Assembly: GCA_038323575.1 (NCBI GenBank) | Contig: JBBQHB010000003.1 | Location: 1 to 64,000, forward strand | DNA length: 64,000 bases | Reading direction: 5' to 3' | DNA from: CAINVV01 sp038323575 | GTDB lineage: Bacteria; Bacteroidota; Bacteroidia; Bacteroidales; Prolixibacteraceae | Translations under genes and position numbers: made by a program | Notes under the pieces: generated by a model | Databases searched by the model: none | The model's input: the letters and a program-made list of their open reading frames with translations, nothing else | Told to the model about the DNA's origin: nothing | Shown: positions 61,728 through 64,000 of the stretch, piece by piece | Layout: each line of letters starts with the position of its first letter | Position numbering within the stretch: the stretch's first letter is position 1

Positions 61728-62186
61728 ATGCAACAACTTTTTTCGTCAGTTTTAAAAAAATTCGAAGAACTCAAAGCCCAAAATCCTGCTATCGGAATTT
61801 TAATGTCGCAAACGACAGAACTTTTACGTACGGAGATTTCTCATTACGACTGGGTTGGTTTTTATCTTCTTGATGCACAAAATAACATGCTGGTTTTAGG
61901 CCCCTTTTCAGGAAAACCAACCGAACACACGCACATTCCGGTAGGAAAGGGCATTTGCGGTCAGGTCGCAGAAAGCAGAAAGTCTATGATCGTCCAGGAT
62001 GTAACACAACAGACAAACTACATTGCATGCAGCATCGATGTACAAAGTGAAATTGTTGTACCCGTCCTGAAAAATGGAATGTTTGTTGCCGAAATAGACA
62101 TCGATTCACACGCCTATGCTCCTTTTTCGCCTGAAGACGAAAAATTCCTTTCAGCAATCTCTGACCAACTGTCTGAGTACTTTTAG
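61728..62186 (+). CDS. GAF-domain protein resembling free methionine-(R)-sulfoxide reductase
   Basis: A 152-residue single GAF domain. The sequence follows free methionine-R-sulfoxide reductase closely: HYDWVGFYLLD, LVLGPFSGKP, IPVGKGICGQV and YIACSIDVQSEIVVPV. Cys77 and Cys101 match in spacing (24 residues) the Cys94 and catalytic Cys118 of the E. coli enzyme as I recall its numbering. The position of Cys84 is His67 here. It could still work with a Cys77-Cys101 disulfide or be a ligand-binding relative. It follows pyrI by 9 bp and is probably co-transcribed. Confidence 0.78.
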   Translation: MQQLFSSVLKKFEELKAQNPAIGILMSQTTELLRTEISHYDWVGFYLLDAQNNMLVLGPFSGKPTEHTHIPVGKGICGQVAESRKSMIVQDVTQQTNYIACSIDVQSEIVVPVLKNGMFVAEIDIDSHAYAPFSPEDEKFLSAISDQLSEYF

Positions 62187-62647
62187 CGTATCCGGTCGAT
62201 GGATTTCACCAGGCGTTCATCTTTCACAATAGCACGGATAGCCAACAATACAAGCACTGCTGCAATCAGCGGGAAGGTGAAGCTGATTTTCATGGAATAG
62301 CTGCCTCCCAGGGACTGGTTACATTTCCAAATGGAGGAATAGAGGGAGGCGGTCAATCCAACAAGAAGGATCACAGTTAAATAGGAGAGACTTTTCTGGC
62401 GGGATCTGTTTTTATACTGAAGAATAATCAGTGTAAGCAAAGCCATAATCACACAAGCTAAAATGAAAAGCGGCCAGGATTTTTGCTCAATTAATCCGTT
62501 GGCATCGCCTTCAGAGACAATTCCCGAGAGGTAAAACAAAAATAGTTTGCTCCCTTTTCCGGCCATTTCGGCAAAAGGCAGAAAAAATATTAAACCAATC
62601 AGCACATCAGCAATCAATAGGTATAAAGTCTGTATTCTCTGAATCAT
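62183..62647 (-). CDS. DUF4293-like membrane protein
   Basis: A 154-residue integral membrane protein with four predicted helices (about 9-27, 54-73, 85-102, 120-140), beginning MIQRIQTLYLL, which is characteristic of the Bacteroidota family DUF4293. Function unknown. It overlaps the convergent GAF gene by 4 bp and diverges from the nucleoside phosphorylase gene. Confidence 0.8.
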   Translation of the reverse strand: MIQRIQTLYLLIADVLIGLIFFLPFAEMAGKGSKLFLFYLSGIVSEGDANGLIEQKSWPLFILACVIMALLTLIILQYKNRSRQKSLSYLTVILLVGLTASLYSSIWKCNQSLGGSYSMKISFTFPLIAAVLVLLAIRAIVKDERLVKSIDRIR

Positions 62648-62703
62648 TTGTAGATATTTTATTCTGCAAATTTAAAAATATTCAGGATCATCCGACTTTT
62701 TTT

Positions 62704-62711
62704 TACCTTTG
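62704..62711 (+). promoter_or_regulatory. candidate -7 element for the nucleoside phosphorylase gene
   Basis: TACCTTTG is an exact TAnnTTTG 21 bp before ATG 62733. No -33 TTG was seen at 18 bp. Confidence 0.45.
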
Positions 62712-62732
62712 AACTACATCAAAAAGTTTACC

Positions 62733-63602
62733 ATGAGAATTATTGAGCCTTCTGAACTGATTATCAATCCGGACGGAACCATTTTTCATCTTCACATGAA
62801 GCCGGAACAGTTAGCCGAAAATATTATTCTGGTTGGCGATCCCGGCAGGGTCAAAATGATTGCAGATTTTTTTGACAAAATTGAATCCCGGACTGAAAAC
62901 CGTGAGTTTGTATCTGCTACCGGATATTACGGACAGAAAAGAATAACTGTCCTTTCGACAGGCATCGGAACAGATAACATCGACATCGTGGTCAATGAGT
63001 TGGATGCACTGGTGAACATCGACCTCAAGACAAGACAGGTGTTAAAAAGACATAAGTCACTAAATATCATAAGAATAGGAACATCCGGCGGACTTCAGGG
63101 TGATATCCCGGTTAATGCTTTTCTGGCTTCCCGTAAGGCAATCGGGTTCGATGGTCTGCTTAATTTTTACGATCACCGGAATGAGGTTTCTGATTTGGTA
63201 TTTGAAAAAGCTTTCAAATCGCATGTAGGCTGGAATGAGCTCCTCCCCTCTCCTTATGTTGTAAGTGCAGATGGCGGTCTTTATGACAAAATAGTTGATG
63301 CCGATTTCACACCCGGGGTAACTATTTCAGCTCCAGGGTTTTATGGACCACAGGGTCGTGAACTCCGTTTAAGGATAGTGGATCCGCTCATCAACGACAA
63401 AATTGAGACCTTCAGGCTCGATGAACAGCGAATCACCAATTATGAGATGGAGTGCTCGGCAATATACGGATTAAGTAAATTATTGGGGCACAAGGCATTG
63501 ACCGTATGCATCATCATCGCCAACAGGGTGTCAAAACAGGCCAACGAAAATTACAAACCCGTGATGGTCACTTTAGTCCAAAAAATTCTTGACCGAATCT
63601 GA
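62733..63602 (+). CDS. nucleoside phosphorylase (uridine phosphorylase-like)
   Basis: ATG 62733 (MRIIEPSELIINPDG) is preferred to the in-frame TTG at 62709, which lies inside the promoter. The 289-residue product belongs to the PNP/UDP family I: phosphate site LVGDPGRVKMIADFF, IGTSGGLQGDIPV, and the substrate/metal segment TNYEMECSAIYGLSKLLGHKA. Members cleave nucleosides with phosphate to base and ribose 1-phosphate; the exact base is uncertain, with uridine the best guess. The next gene starts 1 bp after its stop codon. Confidence 0.82.
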   Translation: MRIIEPSELIINPDGTIFHLHMKPEQLAENIILVGDPGRVKMIADFFDKIESRTENREFVSATGYYGQKRITVLSTGIGTDNIDIVVNELDALVNIDLKTRQVLKRHKSLNIIRIGTSGGLQGDIPVNAFLASRKAIGFDGLLNFYDHRNEVSDLVFEKAFKSHVGWNELLPSPYVVSADGGLYDKIVDADFTPGVTISAPGFYGPQGRELRLRIVDPLINDKIETFRLDEQRITNYEMECSAIYGLSKLLGHKALTVCIIIANRVSKQANENYKPVMVTLVQKILDRI

Positions 63603-63603
63603 T

Positions 63604-64000
63604 ATGTCAACTTCCGATCCCATTTTAGACGCATTAATATCTCTACTTGATGACCAGGACGAGATGGTGTACAATTCAGTAAAAGAGAAACTGCTCTCCA
63701 TGGGATCTGACGTTAAGCCTAAACTGGAGGATGCACTTATAAATGCCGGATCAATTGATCATTACAAGAAACTGGAGCAGATAATCGCGCTTTTAAAAAA
63801 TGAAATTATCATCGGGCAGATGAAAACATGGATCAGCAACGAAAACAGATCATTGCTTGACGGCTGGATACTGGCCTCATCTGTCCATCACCCCAATATC
63901 CCGAAAGAAAGAATTGAAAACAATATCCACAAATTATACCAGGATGCATGGCTGGAAATCACGGAGACAATGACCTCGCTGGAGAAAATTGCCGTCATCA
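63604..64000 (+). CDS. SirB1/transglutaminase-like protein, 5' part
   Basis: Starts ATG 63604, 1 bp after the previous stop codon, and runs off the right edge after 132 codons. The visible part is helical: DALISLLDDQDEMVYNSVKE, EDALINAGSIDHYKKLEQII, NRSLLDGWILASSVHHPNI and LYQDAWLEITETMTSLEKI. This layout (LLDD-DEEVY, then LL-G-yPd, then WLE---T-LEK) resembles the N-terminus of Bacteroidota SirB1/transglutaminase-like proteins. The catalytic part would lie outside the window, so the call is tentative. Confidence 0.55.
   Translation, partial: MSTSDPILDALISLLDDQDEMVYNSVKEKLLSMGSDVKPKLEDALINAGSIDHYKKLEQIIALLKNEIIIGQMKTWISNENRSLLDGWILASSVHHPNIPKERIENNIHKLYQDAWLEITETMTSLEKIAVI

Overview
The window is chromosomal DNA of a Bacteroidota bacterium, most likely of the order Bacteroidales/Marinilabiliales. 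The grounds are the gene families present (lipoprotein-type TamL, Bacteroidota-only families resembling DUF4251, DUF4293, DUF5606 and DUF6340, a rSAM/lipoprotein pair, a fused single-chain PurL), the TAnnTTTG-type -7 promoter elements, and weak Shine-Dalgarno sequences. Coding density is high. No rRNA, tRNA, CRISPR array, phage or complete insertion sequence was seen.

Layout. 172-7227 (minus): the tamB-tamL outer-membrane assembly operon. 7449-7667: a small unknown gene. 7991-11812: a large Eco57I-like (type IIG) restriction-modification gene that carries an in-frame REP-associated tyrosine transposase (HUH) domain and is peppered with GGGAGCATGCTCCC palindromes. 11855-16282 (minus): pfkA, then a glutaminase/fabG/lipoprotein cluster. 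16428-19645: an M28 peptidase convergent with pepD. 19878-24306: a cobalamin uptake locus (promoter, B12 riboswitch, surface lipoprotein, BtuB-like receptor, BtuG-like propeller lipoprotein). 24458-26560: PAP2 phosphatase, DUF4251-like protein, ribH. 26655-32452 (minus): DUF349 protein-pyrG-yidC. 32627-36191: trmD convergent with an AddB-like nuclease. 36339-40454: sucA, broken by one in-frame TAG, then sucB. 40527-41985: a radical SAM/SPASM enzyme with its small lipoprotein. 42042-45561: DUF5606-like protein, HAD phosphatase, methylmalonyl-CoA epimerase and a cysteine-less dihydrolipoyl-dehydrogenase homologue. 45674-49363: purL. 49506-57883: Sel1-repeat protein, HD protein, LptD-like protein, amidase and MlaD-like protein. 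58204-64000: dnaA, yigZ, pyrBI, a GAF protein, a DUF4293-like protein, a nucleoside phosphorylase and the start of a SirB1-like gene.

Most genes are core envelope biogenesis (TamB/TamL, YidC, LptD, MlaD, amidase), nucleotide synthesis (pyrG, pyrB, pyrI, purL) and central metabolism (pfkA, sucAB, mce). The B12 uptake locus fits the methylmalonyl-CoA epimerase, whose pathway uses a B12-dependent mutase.

The accessory content stands out. The restriction gene looks like a chimera in which a REP/RAYT system lives inside a defence gene: the transposase-like domain is inserted between methyltransferase motifs, and hairpin-forming repeats with compensatory arm changes are inserted in frame at several places, including between the catalytic residues of the nuclease domain, with one more copy just after the stop codon. 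A second theme is short-period (about 7-10 bp) intergenic repeats at gene ends, often next to or forming terminator hairpins.
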